Assembly: GCA_023391155.1 (NCBI GenBank)
Contig: JAEWBM010000095.1
Coordinates: forward strand, 1 to 5,846
Direction of reading: 5' to 3'
Length of the DNA stretch: 5,846 bases
Origin: Acidobacteriota bacterium
GTDB taxonomy: Bacteria > Acidobacteriota > Blastocatellia > Pyrinomonadales > Pyrinomonadaceae
The notes below the pieces were generated by a model that saw only the letters and a program-made list of their open reading frames with translations, did no database searches and was not told the origin of the DNA. Below, piece by piece: positions 5,833-5,846 of this stretch (the first letter of the stretch is position 1; each line of letters opens with the position of its first letter). The position numbers and the translations under genes were made by a program.

Positions 5833-5846
5833 TTCGATCTTTCCTG

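Noticed and set aside
1..5846. CRISPR array, tRNA, rRNA, insertion sequence, phage or defence system
   Set aside because: I saw no regularly spaced repeats, cloverleaf, transposase, terminal inverted repeats or defence-associated domains. Apart from short intergenic stretches, the window is filled by five genes of chromosomal character.

Overview
The window looks like ordinary chromosomal sequence from an Acidobacteriota bacterium, probably of the Blastocatellia/Pyrinomonadaceae type. The evidence is a secreted protein of the acidobacterial VWFA-related family (TIGR03436 type), moderately GC-rich coding sequence, and an AroB with an acidobacterial flavour (a short insertion before the NFGHTFGH motif). 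The lineage is an inference from family membership; there is no rRNA or other phylogenetic marker here.

Layout, left to right. Positions 1-883 (minus) hold the N-terminal part of a ROK-family sugar kinase-like or regulator-like protein whose C-terminus runs off the left edge. Positions 884-1016 are a divergent intergenic region. It holds a near-consensus sigma-70 promoter for the ROK gene with a perfect 8-bp inverted repeat spanning its -35 box and spacer, plus a weaker promoter candidate for the rightward gene. Positions 1017-2279 (plus) encode a secreted 420-aa VWFA-related protein with a degenerate metal-binding (MIDAS) motif, followed by a clear intrinsic terminator at 2298-2331. Positions 2392-4278 (plus) encode a 628-aa radical SAM protein of the uncharacterised TIGR03960-like family. 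Converging on it with a single base between the stop codons is a minus-strand pair: aroB (4717-5832, 3-dehydroquinate synthase, shikimate pathway), followed after 26 bp by a 136-aa single-pass membrane protein resembling DUF4845 in layout (4280-4690).

The genes do not form one obvious pathway. AroB is the only one with a firmly known reaction. The ROK protein is the most unusual: its zinc-binding cysteine module is missing through a clean in-frame gap, the zinc-ligand His of the GExGH motif is Tyr, and the phosphate-binding DxGGT motif is degraded, while the catalytic Asp motif ENDANA is intact. I see no CRISPR array, tRNA, rRNA, insertion sequence or phage signature, and no convincing new multi-gene system. 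The best leads are the zinc-less ROK protein with its operator-like dyad, and the uncharacterised radical SAM protein with a C-terminal cysteine cluster and apparently SD-less translation.
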